Source: Struthio camelus (lineage: Eukaryota > Chordata > Aves > Struthioniformes > Struthionidae). Taken from it: DNA of 64,000 bases. The position numbers were made by a program, and so were the translations under genes. Where the stretch lies: NCBI RefSeq assembly GCF_040807025.1, contig NC_090954.1, positions 21,890,501 through 21,954,500 on the forward strand, written 5' to 3'. Below the pieces are notes generated by a model. That model had not been told where the DNA came from. It worked only from the letters and a program-made list of their open reading frames with translations, and made no database searches. Below, piece after piece: positions 35,116 through 46,825 of this stretch. The stretch's first letter is position 1; every line of letters begins with the position of its first letter.

Positions 35116-35663
35116 GTGCCTGCCGATTGCCTTCCGCTGGATCTTCTGCAGATGATGGGGGGCGCGGGGACTTAGCCAGGTGGCAATCACGCGGCAGATG
35201 CAGCAGTGCTATGGAAAGGGTTAAAAAGGGCCAAGCGCACTTTTTCTAGCGTTTGCTCCATGCTTTCTCCGCAGCCCTTCCCGCCACTCACATAATAACC
35301 TGGGTGAGAGCCAGGGAGCTGTGAACCCAGCTCCGTTCACCGGGGTAATCGGCAGGCTCCGAGCAAAGCCAGCTGCATACCGAAAGGCAGGACAGCTCCT
35401 TTCCTGGCAGGGTCTGGCAGCAATTTTGGGAGGCTGGCAACCACCGGCAAGGCGCTGCAATGCCCGTCAGCTCCCTCAGGGCTGCGCAGCACCGGCTGCT
35501 CCCTTGCTGGGCACCGTGTCGGCAGGGGCCCCCCGAAGCTCTGGCTCACGTGAGCGTTTGGCGCCTGTTCCTGCTGCCTTGCAGCCCCCAGGGGCCCGCT
35601 GCTTTGGGGGCCAAGGAGGAGCCCGCCAGTCCCAAATCAGCCCTGCCCTGGGACAGAGCAGAG

Positions 35664-35699
35664 GAGCCCGGAGCCGACTGGGAGCCCGGAGTCGGCCGG
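35664..35699. repeat. 18-bp tandem repeat x2
   Basis: gagcccggagccgactgg (35664-35681) is followed by a copy with three changes (35682-35699), inside a CpG-rich block. Confidence 0.8.
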
Positions 35700-36147
35700 A
35701 GCAGGTGGGTGGCGGGGCGGCGAGGGGCTCTGACCCGCTCTGGGTGCGAGGACGGTCGGTGGCCGTCGTGCCGTGTCTCGCTGCCGGGATGCAGAGGGAA
35801 GCTGGCGGAGCTCTGCGTCCCTTCCCGCGGCGTGTCTCCGGCAGCGGGACGCGGAGCCCCGTCTCAGCCCTGAGAGCTGGCGTTTATCGAGGGCGGAAAG
35901 GACTGTGCCCTCTGGGGACTCTCTGTGGGTCCTGCCCTGGCTCTGGCTGTCGTGTTTCTGCCGGCTCCTGCACCCACAGCGAGGAATTTGGGGCCCTCCG
36001 AAAGGCACGGGGATGCTCTGCTCTTCCCCACCCGTGTGCCTGGATGTCCTTGTCCGGCGGCCCACCGGCGTCCAGTCCCCGACGCAGCAGGCGCCGGGCT
36101 GCCTGCAGCCCGCCTGCCCCCTCCCACGCTCCGCCGGGCAGAGGCAG

Positions 36148-36191
36148 GGCAGGAGGCTGCAGCCCCATGGGCAGGAGGCTGCGGCCCCACG
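36148..36191. repeat. 22-bp tandem repeat x2
   Basis: Units 36148-36169 and 36170-36191 (ggcaggaggctgc..cccc) differ at two positions. Confidence 0.85.
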
Positions 36192-36484
36192 GGCAGGCGT
36201 GCGAGCCGAGGCGGCAGGACCTCTCGTGTCCACGGAGGGGACGGCGGCAGAGGTGGTGGCCGGGGGTCAGGCCCCGCCGAGCCGCTCTCCATCTCCTGCT
36301 GACAGCAGCGCACCACCGAGCAGCTCTGCCAGCCCCTCCAGGCCTGCCGGCCGCGTGTGCCTGGCGCCGCGCTGGCAGGAGGGCAGGGGGCACTGAATTT
36401 CAGCGGCGACACGATTAGTCCTTATTTTTAGCTGCGCCCTTGGCCCCTGCCTGGCAGAGCTGCACCTCCTTTTCCTTAACGGAA

Positions 36485-36519
36485 GGAGGAGGAGGAGGAG
36501 GAGGAGGAGGAGGAGGAGG
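36485..36519. repeat. (GGA)n microsatellite
   Basis: A perfect run of about 12 gga units, purine-only on the + strand, able in principle to form triplex (H-DNA). Confidence 0.95.
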
Positions 36520-37654
36520 CGGCAGGGCTCTGCACTGCAGCAGGTCCCGCGCTGGCTCACGGGGCCGCCTGGCCCTGCAGGATGCCATCGAGCACGGGCA
36601 GCGGTGCCTGGGGCGGGTGCTGGGGCAGCCCACGCTCCCCACGAATCCCCGCTGCTCTGCGCCGCGGCCTGTCCTCCGAGATGGGGACAGCTAGCAGGCA
36701 GTGACCCTCGCGCAGCCAAGGGCAGCACGTCATCGCACCGGCAGCGGTGCAGGGTCCGTCCCCCACCGCCCGGCCACAGCAGCACCCAAAGCCTCCAGGG
36801 CGGCACCCAGCACCCAGCAGCCGGCTGCCTTTGTGTCAGCACATCCTCCTCCTCCTCCGGCTCGTGCTGGCACCGCTGGCTGCCCAGACCGGCCCCGCGT
36901 CACCTCCCAGGCCTGGCAGCCCTGGCTCGGGAGCCGGGAGGGCCTGCTCCAGCCTGGCACAGCTCCGCGGGGCACCGCGAAGCCGAGAGGTGGCCGCCTC
37001 CGGGGTCCCTTCCCTCTCCTGCAGCAGGTGAATGAGCACGAGCTGCAGGCTGGCCCCGTGCGCGTAGCCACGCGGGTACCTGCCTCCCCCCGCTTCTCTC
37101 TTGCATCTGTTCCCAATCAAAGCGTCATTTCAATCCATTCGGGAGAACATTTTTTCCCCCCCCTGCTACCAACTGCTATTGTTTTTCCGCGGCACGGCAG
37201 TTTGGGAACAGCGGCTCGGCACCTGCCTGCGCCAGCTCCGCTCAGACACGTGCGGGCACAAGTCGGGAACAGCCCCCCGCTCCCTTCCTGCCTGCCGGAG
37301 AACGGAGTTGGTTTCATTTCCACGACAAAGCGGAGCGGGGAGGGCTTGGTGGAGGGAGGAGGCAGGTGGGGGGGATCGACCCCTTTCCCATTGCCCAGAG
37401 CTTGGTCTCGGCCCCGTTTGGCACCAGCATGAAGGGCCAGGCAGCGCTGGCAGCGCTTTGGGGTGCTGAGTGGGTGTCGGAGTCCTGCTGCAACACGCTC
37501 CCGTGTCCCCCGCATCGTACGGGCCTCGCTGCCGGGGCAAATCCCTGCCGGACGCTGGCAGAGCCATGCCCTGCGTGCTTAGAAAGCGCGGTAGCTCGTG
37601 CGGTTCAAAAGTGCCAGGAGAAAGGGGCCGGGATGCTTCTGCTGCTCCCTGGTG

Positions 37655-37930
37655 CCCCGGGCACCACCTGCGCCGGGGGCTGAGCCCTCCGTGCCTGCCG
37701 CCCCCCCCCGCCGGCTGCGGGGCAGGCGTGGGGATGCTGTCCCCACGCAGGACCCGTCGCGCCTGTCCCCCCCAGCACCCCGCTGCCACGCTCTGCCCGG
37801 GACCGAGCTCGGCCCCGCGTGGCCCCGGGACCCGGCGCGGGCGCAGAGCCCTGCTCTGCCCGGCTCTGCCCGCACCGTCGCTGGCTGTGACGGGGAGGGC
37901 ACGGCCCGGCGGCGTCTCCTGCGGGATTCA
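37655..37930. promoter_or_regulatory. CpG-rich block next to AT island
   Basis: cccgcgtggccccgggacc-type sequence, ending about 30 bp before an AT-rich island. Confidence 0.3.
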
Positions 37931-37954
37931 CCCCTGCGCGTTGCCACCGGAGCC

Positions 37955-38065
37955 TCTGTTGTTTCTGTGCAATTAATGAGCTTTAATTGCATGTAAATAC
38001 ATCGCGGCAGTGCCAGAGCGGCCACGGGAAGTCGCCCGAGTCCAGAAAAGGGAGTCATAGCAACT
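37955..38065. promoter_or_regulatory. AT-rich island with RFX-like half site
   Basis: gtgcaattaatgagctttaa, ttgcatgtaaatacatcg, and catagcaactgttgccacgg (X-box-like) downstream. Confidence 0.35.
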
Positions 38066-38539
38066 GTTGCCACGGCTGGACCAGCCAGCCCCAAAACGCA
38101 TCCGTGGCCGGGCGCCGTGGCCAGGGTACCAGCCGCAGCCCCCGCGGGACCCCCAGCACAGCCCAGCGTCCGCGGCGCCTGGGTGCGTCCCAGGGCTCCC
38201 GGTGGCTCAGCTCGCCCTGCCCTGGGCGCCAGCCAGGCACGGCCCGGCGGCATCGGCACCTCCGGGCACCGAGCCAGGACCTGGAGGACGCTTTTCAACC
38301 TGGACCGGGTACCTCTTCTGCCCCCTCCATGCCCCCACCGCGGGTCACACGTGACGTTTCACCACGGGGCTGAGCCACATTGGGATCAGGGGTCGGGCGG
38401 AGGGTCTGCGAGCAGGGACACAGCTGCATTCGGGGCCCTGCGGAGGGGACCCCCAGGGCTGGGGGACACGGGCAGGGGTCCCTGCTCTCCAGCTCTGGAC
38501 AACAGCCCCCCCTTCCCCCCCAAGTTGGATTTGCGTGTA

Positions 38540-38700
38540 TGTACCTGGGACACGGGGCACTAATGAAGTTTGCTAAGGTCAGGACTCTCGGTGTCAGGAG
38601 GCGGTTTCTGTAAATGTCATTTTCTAGCTCAGTGCCCTGTAACTCTCTCTGACTGTTGTGCTTAAATAAAACAAACGGCGCATTTTAATCACCCCTGCAC
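38540..38700. promoter_or_regulatory. AT-rich island
   Basis: gcactaatgaagtttgc, gtaaatgtcattttctagc, cttaaataaaacaaacgg, gcattttaatcacc. Confidence 0.35.
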
Positions 38701-39094
38701 GCTGCTCCCAGATGCTGCTCCCCGTGCCCGGCACGGCTCGCTGCCACCATGCCCACCGCGTGCCCTGTGCCGTTTCCATGGGCATTTCCCTTCCCCAGGG
38801 CCACAGGACACGATGGATAGGAGGCACACGCAAGGGCGCCCCGCAGCGCTCGGGGGCGCCGTCCGCGGGATGGCACTGCAGCGTGGCCGCTGCCAGGCCC
38901 CCGTTTCACACCGCTGCAGAAGCGGGGTGCAACTCTGCCCCCCAGCAGGCAGGACCGTTGGTGTGGGGCTCCCCCGCCACAGCGTGATGCTCTTCCTGGG
39001 AGCCTCGGGGAGCTGAAAGAGCACGTGTGCCCCCCACGGATGCAGAGGGCTAGGGGTGCTGAGGGGCTGGTGCAGCGCAGCACTGGAGCGCTGC

Positions 39095-39575
39095 ACGCCT
39101 GCGTCTGCGTAGGTGTGGGTGCAGGTGTGTGTACACATATGTGTGCATGCCCACGTATGCGGGCACGTGCATCTGCATGCACATATATTCACACGCGTAG
39201 GAATATGTGGGTGCAAGGCCACGCGTGTGAAGGCAACTCTGTGTGTGCATGTACGTACAAGAAAGCATGCTACCGGGTGTTTCTATGCCTGCGCACACAG
39301 GTCTGCACGTGTGCACGTGTGCGTGTATATACATATGGATGTATTTGAATGTGAGTGCATGCATGTATGTCAGTGCGACTGTGCCTGCACATAAGTATGT
39401 GTGGGCACGATTCTGTGCATGCGTGTATACAAGTGCGTGTGCTTGGGTGTGCCCACGCGTGCGGAGGAGTGCATGTAAGACCGTGTGCATATGTGCGCTT
39501 GTATATACAAATATGCATCCGTGAGCTCAAATGCAGGCATGTGCGGCTGTGGGCGTGTGCATGTGCATATCAAGC
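39095..39575. repeat. Imperfect GT/GC alternating tract
   Basis: About 480 bp of tgtgtgtac, gtgcatgc and cacgtgtgc sequence. Cys/Val/Met-rich open frames are a by-product. Confidence 0.85.
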
Positions 39576-39714
39576 ACGCACCTCCTTCTGCCACAAATTT
39601 TTAGCAGGTTTCATCATGGAAATCAGTGGGAAGTTTTGCTTAAGCCTCGGTGATGGATGGGGCTGGGCGCGGGAGCGCCGGCAGCCGGCACAGCGCGTAC
39701 CCGCGCCAGAGATA

Positions 39715-40060
39715 AGTTCCTGCCACAAAGTTTTCTTTCGCTGCTAATTTTCTGATTAGCCCCTGTCTGATGCGTCGGCAGCAGCGCTCCATGGAGCTTA
39801 TTCAAAGGCGGCGTAATCTTTCTAAGCAGCAAACAGGGGGCAGAGGCGCCATTCAGCTCCCAGCAGACAGAGCCTTGCGTCGGGAGGTAATAACTCTTCA
39901 GGGACTCGCAGTGCAACGCTGACAAGCCGCCGGGAGGGCTGTGGAAATCCTTTCTGCGGATGAGCCGCGCGGATTCTCCCGCTATCCCCTAAAGCCTGCG
40001 TGTCACTTAGTCCAATAAAAGGCATTATCGGCAAGGTGGCATTTTGTTCCGGCGTATCTC
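39715..40060. promoter_or_regulatory. Long moderately AT-rich island
   Basis: gctgctaattttctgattag, cggcgtaatctttctaagc, gaggtaataactcttcagg, ccaataaaaggcattatcg. Unique and motif-rich with no frame. Confidence 0.4.
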
Positions 40061-40289
40061 AGGCCTCCAGCCCGGCCCCGGCTCTGCTGGCTTTGCATGA
40101 GAACAGGAGGCTTAGGGCACGGGGGAGGCCTCCGGGTGCTGGGTGCTGCCTGCAAGGGAGACGGCGTACAGGCTGGGAGGCCTCTACGTCTGCCTTTGAA
40201 GCCGTGGCAGAAGTGGAGGTCTGGAGGGCTTGGGCAGCTCAGAGCAGCGGGATGGATGTGGTGTCTTCAGGGCACCGGTGCCTCAGCAC

Positions 40290-41115
40290 CCTCAGGCACA
40301 GCCCTGCCAAACGGCGCCGGCAGCATCCGGGGGGCTGCGGCAGCTGCCCGCCGTGCCCGGCCATTGCTGCCGCCCGTCCCGCCGCCCGTGCCCCTTCCCC
40401 GGATGCAGCAAGGCTGCGCTGGGGGTGCCGTGCACAGGGAGGAGGATGCACCTCACGAGGCAGAAGATCTCCCTTCTTCTGGCTGTCCCGTGCCCTTGGA
40501 TCCTGCCTGGCCCCGGCGCTGCTCTCGTCGGGCTGCTGGGGCTGGCAGGAGCCGTCGGGTGCCTGCCTGGCCGGTGGCACCCCGCCGCGGCACTGCCCCG
40601 CTCGGCAGCGGCGAGCGCGGGGCAGCCGTGCGCAGTGCGGGCAGGCGCGGGGGGGCCCCCAGCCCTGCTCTAATCTGCTAATTTACTGTGCCGCTGTGCA
40701 CCGCGCTAGCCAATAACTTTGAAATGATGTGGAGATTTGCAGCCAAACCCTCTCATAAAGAGATTTAGGAGGGTGACGAAGATAATTAAACATCCTTCCC
40801 CGAGTATTGACTTCCAGCTGAAAGGGGGAAAAATAACTACATTTTTCACACTCCTTTTAAATCATCCTGATGCCCGGCCTAGGCACTGTGCAAACAAGCC
40901 CCGGCCTGGCAGCCGCAGGGCTCTGGCAGCACGTCCCTGCCCGCGAGGCCGGGGAAGCGCCGCGGAGCAGAGCGCGGGGCTCGGGCGGGCGCTCCGCAGC
41001 CCGGGGGCTGGCGGAGCAGCAGCGGCAGCGCCGAGCCCACGCACCGGCGGGCAGCCCGGCCCCGGCCCACCAGCCCGACGAGGGGAGGGATGCTCGCCCG
41101 GCCCACCAGCCCGGC
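40290..41115. promoter_or_regulatory. CpG-rich blocks flanking an AT island
   Basis: CpG-dense 40,300-40,660 and 40,880-41,110 on either side of the AT-rich island at 40,665-40,870. No exon recognised. Confidence 0.35.
40665..40870. promoter_or_regulatory. AT-rich island (candidate conserved element)
   Basis: ctctaatctgctaatttact, ccaataactttgaaatgatg, gacgaagataattaaacatc, aaaaataactacatttttc. About 200 bp between two CpG-rich blocks. Confidence 0.45.
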
Positions 41116-41119
41116 TCAG

Positions 41120-41290
41120 GCACCAGGGACCAGAAATGAAACGAAACAAGCAGAGGAATAAAAACGAAGTGTGCATGGTTGGGCGGGGGGGGGGGAGGCT
41201 GGAGATATGGTTGGGTTTCTCCCCAGCGCACTGCTTGTATTTGCGTAGGTCCTTAAAATCCGTCTCTCTCCGAGGCTTGCGTTAGTGATT
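41120..41290. other. Island with long G run
   Basis: aaatgaaacgaaacaagcag then a G10-type run near 41,187. The right-hand limit of the island-rich domain. No gene seen. Confidence 0.25.
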
Positions 41291-41654
41291 CCTCTCCAGC
41301 TCGTGCGGGAGCGTGACGAGTCTCGCCCCAGCGCAACCACCGCCCAGTCGTGCGGGAGCCTGATGCGCTGGAGCCAAGCCGGCTGCGCCACGGAGCCGTG
41401 TCAAGCAGGTTTGCCACTTCAGCGATGAACGATCCCCAAGAGGAGGGAGCCAGCACGGGGCAGAGGGCTTGAAGGAGGCAGGGAGACGCGTGCTAGGGCC
41501 AGGGTGGCTGTGGGGGAAGAAGGAAGGGTGCAGGAGAGCTGGGGAAAGGGGATCACGGGGACTTAGTGCAGGACAGTGGCAGGAGGTAAGCAGGGAGCTG
41601 GATGCAAGGAGGGAGATTAGAGCAGAGGGGCTTAAGGAGAGGCCTTTGAAGAGC

Positions 41655-41960
41655 ATGAAGACGCATGCAGAAGTGTGCATGCATGCATGTATGTGGACAC
41701 ACATAGTGTGCATGTTCACATGACTGTGTGCATGCACATGCATGTGCTAGGCATGTTGTGGGCATGGCGCCTGCGAGCTCTCCTGGGCTCTCGGAAGGTG
41801 CGCTGCAGAGCTGTCGGGTGGGCCGCAGCGCTGCGCATGCTGCCACGCAGGTGCTGGCCGGTTGCGCACATGCATGTCCACACTCCTGCCTTCCCACCTG
41901 CACAAGCCTCATGTGTTCATGTGTGTGCTTGCCCCATGTGACTGTTTATCGGTGTATGAC
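41655..41960. repeat. Imperfect GT/CA alternating tract
   Basis: tgcatgcatgcatgtatgtg and related sequence at both ends, with ordinary GC-rich sequence (about 41,765-41,860) between. Confidence 0.7.
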
Positions 41961-43692
41961 ATGTTAGGCTGCATCACGCAGACAGTGTGCTGCCGCTTCT
42001 GTGTTGTGAATCATATGAATGTGTGTTAATTAGGGCATGTACTGTCCTGCGTAGACATATTCTGTATGAATATAGGGGATGCATGCTGCATCCCGCAGGT
42101 ATATTGTGTAGTATCATGTGCAACTCTCTCCCACCTTTAGTACCCCGTGTGGATATGTGTCCCATATCCAGCATCCCATGGGGAACTATGTCCTGCAGGA
42201 ATTGTCCCTATGGTCATGTGTAATGCCCATTACCTACCCTTTGCCAGTCACGCCACCTGGTTTTGCAAGTGGAGACCCTCTGAACTGCCTGTTGTGTCTT
42301 TCTCTGTGAGGGCAAGGATGTGCCCTCATGGGGACATGGAAGGGATATGTACTGGGGGCCGGACACCATGGCTGTGCTGGGCTGCAGCTCCCCGAGAGAC
42401 CGCTGCTCATCTGCTACTCACACATGCAGGGAAGCTTGTCCCCAGCTTGGCTGCTGAAATTCTCCTGCTCTTCTCCCTGGCACCAGAAGCCTCCAAACTG
42501 GCAGAAAAAAAGCACCAGATTAAGGCATGTAGGAGATGTCACCTGGCGGTCTTCAGCCATGGGGTCACCAAGTCTGTGCTTTTTCTTGGTTCCCTTTTCA
42601 CCACCAGTCCGAATCCATGACTCCTGGAGCTGCAGTAGTGGGGTTGCAAGGTGGCACCCCAACTGCTGCCAGTGCCGTCCCTGTCCTGACCATGGTGCTG
42701 CCTTCCTTCCTCTCTGTGAGGGCTTGCGGGGGACTGAAGAGGGCGTGATGGATGGGCTTGCCTGTTCGGAGCATGTCAGGAGCAGGAAGGGTGCAATGAC
42801 AGCGAAGGGGAAGGAGCAAGGAGGAAGAGAAAAGTTCCTAGGGCTTTACCCCATTCCCAGCTTAGCAGTAAAATTCATAGGGGTTTCATCACTCCAGGCT
42901 CCCTGGCACTGTGAGAGAGCTTGCCCACAGCATACCCTCTGTCTTAGGGCTCTTTATGGGATCCAAAAGCCTGAAATGAAGGTGTAAATCACCTTGAAAC
43001 CTCACATCTGTGCTAGCAGGACGCACAGGGACACACAACACGGGCTCTTCCCGGGTTGCCACAAAGCAGCTCACAGCAGCAGCGGCTGCTGAGTACCGGC
43101 GGGTGAACTCACCACTAGTGCCACCCTGGGAGGACACACGGGGAAGGAGCAAACACCCATGTGGCCCCAGGCTGGGGGGGGACCCATCTCAGAAACAGCC
43201 CCCGAGCCCCAGGCCCAGCCATCGCTTACACCCTCCTCGGTCATGCGGGGGGCAGCGGCGAAGCGGGCAGAGCGCTGGGACATCTCACCTCCGTGGCTGA
43301 CCCTGGAGGTCCCTCCCGCCACGCAGCAATGACAGCGGCGGACGCACTGTGCCGCAGCTGGACGCGAGATGCCCTTCCTGCTCCAAAGAGCCTGCCGTGG
43401 CGGCAGCGTGGGGACAGGCCTTGAGCGCTGAGCCTGCTCAGCACTGCAGCCAAGACCCGAGCCCTGGGCTGGCCCTCTTCTGCCCCGCCTCTGTCCTGAG
43501 CCCTGGCCCTTTCCCTGGCCCTTGGGTGCCCGGCGCCTGGCCCTGGTGGAGTGCGTGTGACACCCAGTGGGCGCTCACCAGACTGCACCTGCCGAGGGAG
43601 CCGCGCAGCGCCCCTCGGGGCTGCGGGATTTCAACTCGGCTCGGCTGGATCTGCCCCATGGCGGGGAGCGGGGGGGGGTCCCCCATGGTCCC

Positions 43693-44005
43693 GGGGCTCT
43701 GGGGGCTCTCCAGGTCCCTGTGTGTCTCTGCAGCCCCGGTGCATTTGGAGCTCACAAGGTCCCACGCCTGCAGCACCAGGGCTCTGAGACCTCATCAGGG
43801 CTCTGCAGCCCTGGGGCTCTGGGATCTCACAAGATCTCCGTGTGTCCCTGCAGCTCTGGGGCTCTGGGATCTCTCTGGGTCCCTGTGTGCCCGTGCAGCC
43901 CCAGGGCTTTCAGGTCTCACTAGGTCCCTGTGTGTCCCCACAGCCCCAGAGCTCTGGGATCTCCCTGGAGCCTTGTGTGTCCCTGCAGACTTGGGGCCTT
44001 CCAGC
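43693..44005. repeat. 45-bp minisatellite with 40- and 35-bp variant units
   Basis: Units of 45 bp start at 43693, 43813, 43858, 43903 and 43948, with a partial unit at 43993. Two shortened units (43738-43777, 40 bp; 43778-43812, 35 bp) lie between the first and second full copies. The unit opens 'ggggctctgggatctc' and contains 'ccctgtgtgtccctgcag'. Because 45 is divisible by three and the two short units total 75, one + frame stays open across the array with a 15-residue period (LWDL..SLCVP type). No homology supports it as a gene. Confidence 0.9.
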
Positions 44006-46764
44006 CTTGCACCATTTCTGGGCTAGGATCTCCCTTTTTCTCCACCTTTCTGCTTCTCTTCATGTCTTTCAAAGGTTAGGCAGACTGGCCAGTGCTAGCA
44101 TGACTTGATGTCTTCCGGAGGCTTAACACCTTTTTGCTCTGGTCCTGGGAAGATCTTTGGCTCCCAGCCACAATCTGCTAATGCTGCGTAGCAGGCTGTA
44201 ATCCTTCCTCACTGCTCCAGCTGGGTTTCTCCAGGCCAGGAAACTCCCAGCCCATCTTTAGCTTTTCCTCCTAACTCTCCTGTTCATTTCCCAGGAGATA
44301 AAAACTGGTGGAACGAGAAGGATCTGAGTGGAGCCTACCCCGCAGTTCACATAAATCCAAAGCGTAACCATTTTCGGTTAGGAAAAACATTTTTCATTTC
44401 AATTTGAAAACCCTTTCAAAGCCTGTTCTCAGAGGAGAGGGAGTGGTCGCTGCAGAGGGGATTGGCTGCTCTTCTCTGGCTCTAGAGAGGTTTTTCTCTT
44501 CCCCTCACTGACAACTCGTCCTGCTGAGGTGTCTGAGCTCGTTGATGGAGCTGTGAACACCTGTGCATGAAGCCCAGCAACACAGTTCAGAGGATCCTGC
44601 AACTCCCTCTGTGTAAACCACACTTCCCTGCTCCTATCCTCATATCTGGGCATGATGCCCCTGATGTGCATTTCCATGCACAGGTAACCCAGAAGGAAAA
44701 TGGCCCACAGGAGTGCTAGCAGGTCCCGCTGAGCGTTTAATCGCTAGTGGGGAGTCTCAGTTGGATGGGAAAGTGCAGCAGCTCTCCCATGCCTAAACAC
44801 TTTCCTGCAAGTTCAAAGGGGCGACTTTTTCTATAGTCTGCAGAGAAACTTGAAGGAGGGTTTAGATCATTTGGCCTTTTCTCTTGGGAATGAAAGGAGA
44901 AGGAGGAAGGGACTAGAAAGGCCCTCCTCAGACACAGTCAGGATGGGAGCTGTATCCTCCCTGCCACACTCTGACCAAGAGCCCTCAGCATCCCTTGGCC
45001 CCATCAGGCTCTGGAGGGACCCCCTGCCCCAACAGCTCATGGAGCTGGTGGCGGTGGGATGTGCGGGGTCTTGAGGAGCTGGTGGCAGGGCTGTCTGCCA
45101 TGTCATCCCCCATTGCCCATGCACAAAGCGTGGCTCGACAGTGCCACCAAGTGGAGGATGCTGTGTGATCACAGCAGATGGACATGGCAGTGCCCCAGGA
45201 CTGGTACAGGGACTGTGCTGGGAGAACATCTCAAACAGAAGGGTGCAGCCTCATGAAATGCAAGCCCTTCTTCTGAAGCAGAGCAGCACTAGCAAGGACA
45301 TAGCACCTCCCTGGGAAATTTAACTTCATGCCAGCTAGGGGGTAATCAACAGCTCCTGGAATGCCATGGCTAATGAAAGCCAGCATTTCACTAAAACATA
45401 GTATGATGAGCAGGGCTGTGCCACTAGCCCCAGGGTGTGAGTTAAACCTGCCTCAACTGCAAGGCCGGGAAGGCATCTGCAATGGGATGGCACCCAGACC
45501 CCAGCCAGCTCCCTACTAACAGATACACGTGCAAAATTAGCCATTACAGAATCACAGAGTCCATCTTCTTCAGGCTCAGGTCTTGCTAGGGGGGGAACAG
45601 GTCTGGCAACTCCAGAGAAGCGTGTGGCACTTCCGGCCTCCCCATTGCTGAGCTCTCTGTCATGATTTTGCACTTTCTCTGCCTGCAGCAGAGAGTGGCA
45701 AGGTATCATGCAGGAAGGAAGGGGCTGCTGTACAGCAGGGACACCCTGTGAAACTGTTGTCAGAGAGCTCCTGAGATAGCCATTACCAAGCCAGGTACGC
45801 AAGGCTATTCCAGCTACTGTATGTTTGATAGTCAATGCTCACAAAGAAAAGTGAAACGATGTGTGACAGATGCAAGGTAACATTAACATGCTGCTTTACA
45901 TTCACTGCAGTCACCTCCTGCTCTCTCTCTCTGTGTGCAGGCTCCCAGCAGAGGAAAGGTTGGAGGATGCTGGTGCAGCCCAGAGAGGAGTGCTTCTGGC
46001 TCCCAAACTCTGTTGCTAACTGGCAACAGATAACAGAAGAGGCTGCTGAGGCTGGAGACAACGGGGATCCTTCCCTGTGATACTAACCCCTCCTGAAGGA
46101 AGGCAAAAGGGGAACTTCTTTGGCGGCCAGGGAGATACCATGGATCCCAGGCAGGGTGCCCACCCCAACACAGAGCTAATGGGCAGTTCCACCAGCCCGG
46201 GAAGGGACATTTCTTGTACTAGTGAAGTCCAAGTCAAGCTAATCAGCTGCTGCATTGGCCAATTCAATGTTTATCTTCCTGCTGAAGCTTCAGTTCCCAG
46301 GGAGACCCAGAGTATGGCTGGGTTTGTGTCAGCCAGATCCAGCCCTTGGGTCCAGAAGAGCCAAGGACAGAGGCGAATGGGGTTGGTTTGAGCCCTGAAG
46401 ACTGTGTTTGCAATGGTTGGGGGAACCTGTCGGAGCTCAGCAGGTGGCTGGCAGGGGACACGTGACAGTGACCACCAAGCTCACGGGTGGCTGCGCTGCC
46501 ATCCAGATTGAACACCAACCCTGAGGATACGGCTTGCAGCTGCAGGAAGCCTCGGCCGCTGCAGAAGAGAGGAAAGTACTTTCCATTCAAGTCTCCATCC
46601 TGTCCCAGAGAGAGAAATGCTCCCACATCTCAGCTGCAGGAGGAAATCTGCCCAGTACAGATGACAGGCAAGGCAGGGCTGGCTCCCACTTTGGCAGCTG
46701 CAGGCAGGCAGTCTGCTCCTTTCCAGGTAGCCATTGGAGCCCCACGCTCTCCGCGCCACCTGCT

Positions 46765-46825
46765 GTCGTGTGTGTCGTGTGTGTGCAAGTACACACATGC
46801 CCGCACTCATGCGTGCACCTCATAG
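46765..46825. repeat. Short GT/CA tract
   Basis: tgtcgtgtgtgtgcaagtac then acacatgcccgcactcatgc. Confidence 0.75.

Larger units (their letters stand above)
35500..36410. promoter_or_regulatory. CpG-rich block
   Basis: GC/CpG-dense sequence with two short tandem repeats and a long + frame of 366 codons (35321-36418). No conserved domain in that frame, so it is read as non-coding. Confidence 0.35.
1..41300. other. GC-rich non-coding domain with AT-rich islands; no gene recognised
   Basis: No exon, protein domain or RNA gene is recognisable on either strand. Open frames of 100-470 codons occur, but they lie in CpG-rich or low-complexity DNA, overlap on both strands and show no family motifs. 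Between the separately listed AT-rich islands, CpG blocks and repeats I see only GC-rich DNA with short G or C runs. The pattern fits an intergenic or intronic regulatory domain of a gene outside the window. Confidence 0.6.

Noticed and set aside
35321..36418. 366-codon frame on the + strand
   Set aside because: No conserved motif, includes two tandem duplications, and is mirrored by - strand frames. Composition-driven.
45541..45572. acagaatcacagagtcc resembling the CR1 3' tail in reverse
   Set aside because: Too short and lacks the repeated 8-bp end and any adjoining CR1 body.
45922..46080. Exon after the strong acceptor ending near 45,940
   Set aside because: The downstream frame has no recognisable motif and no donor or partner exon. 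A pyrimidine tract plus AG is common by chance.
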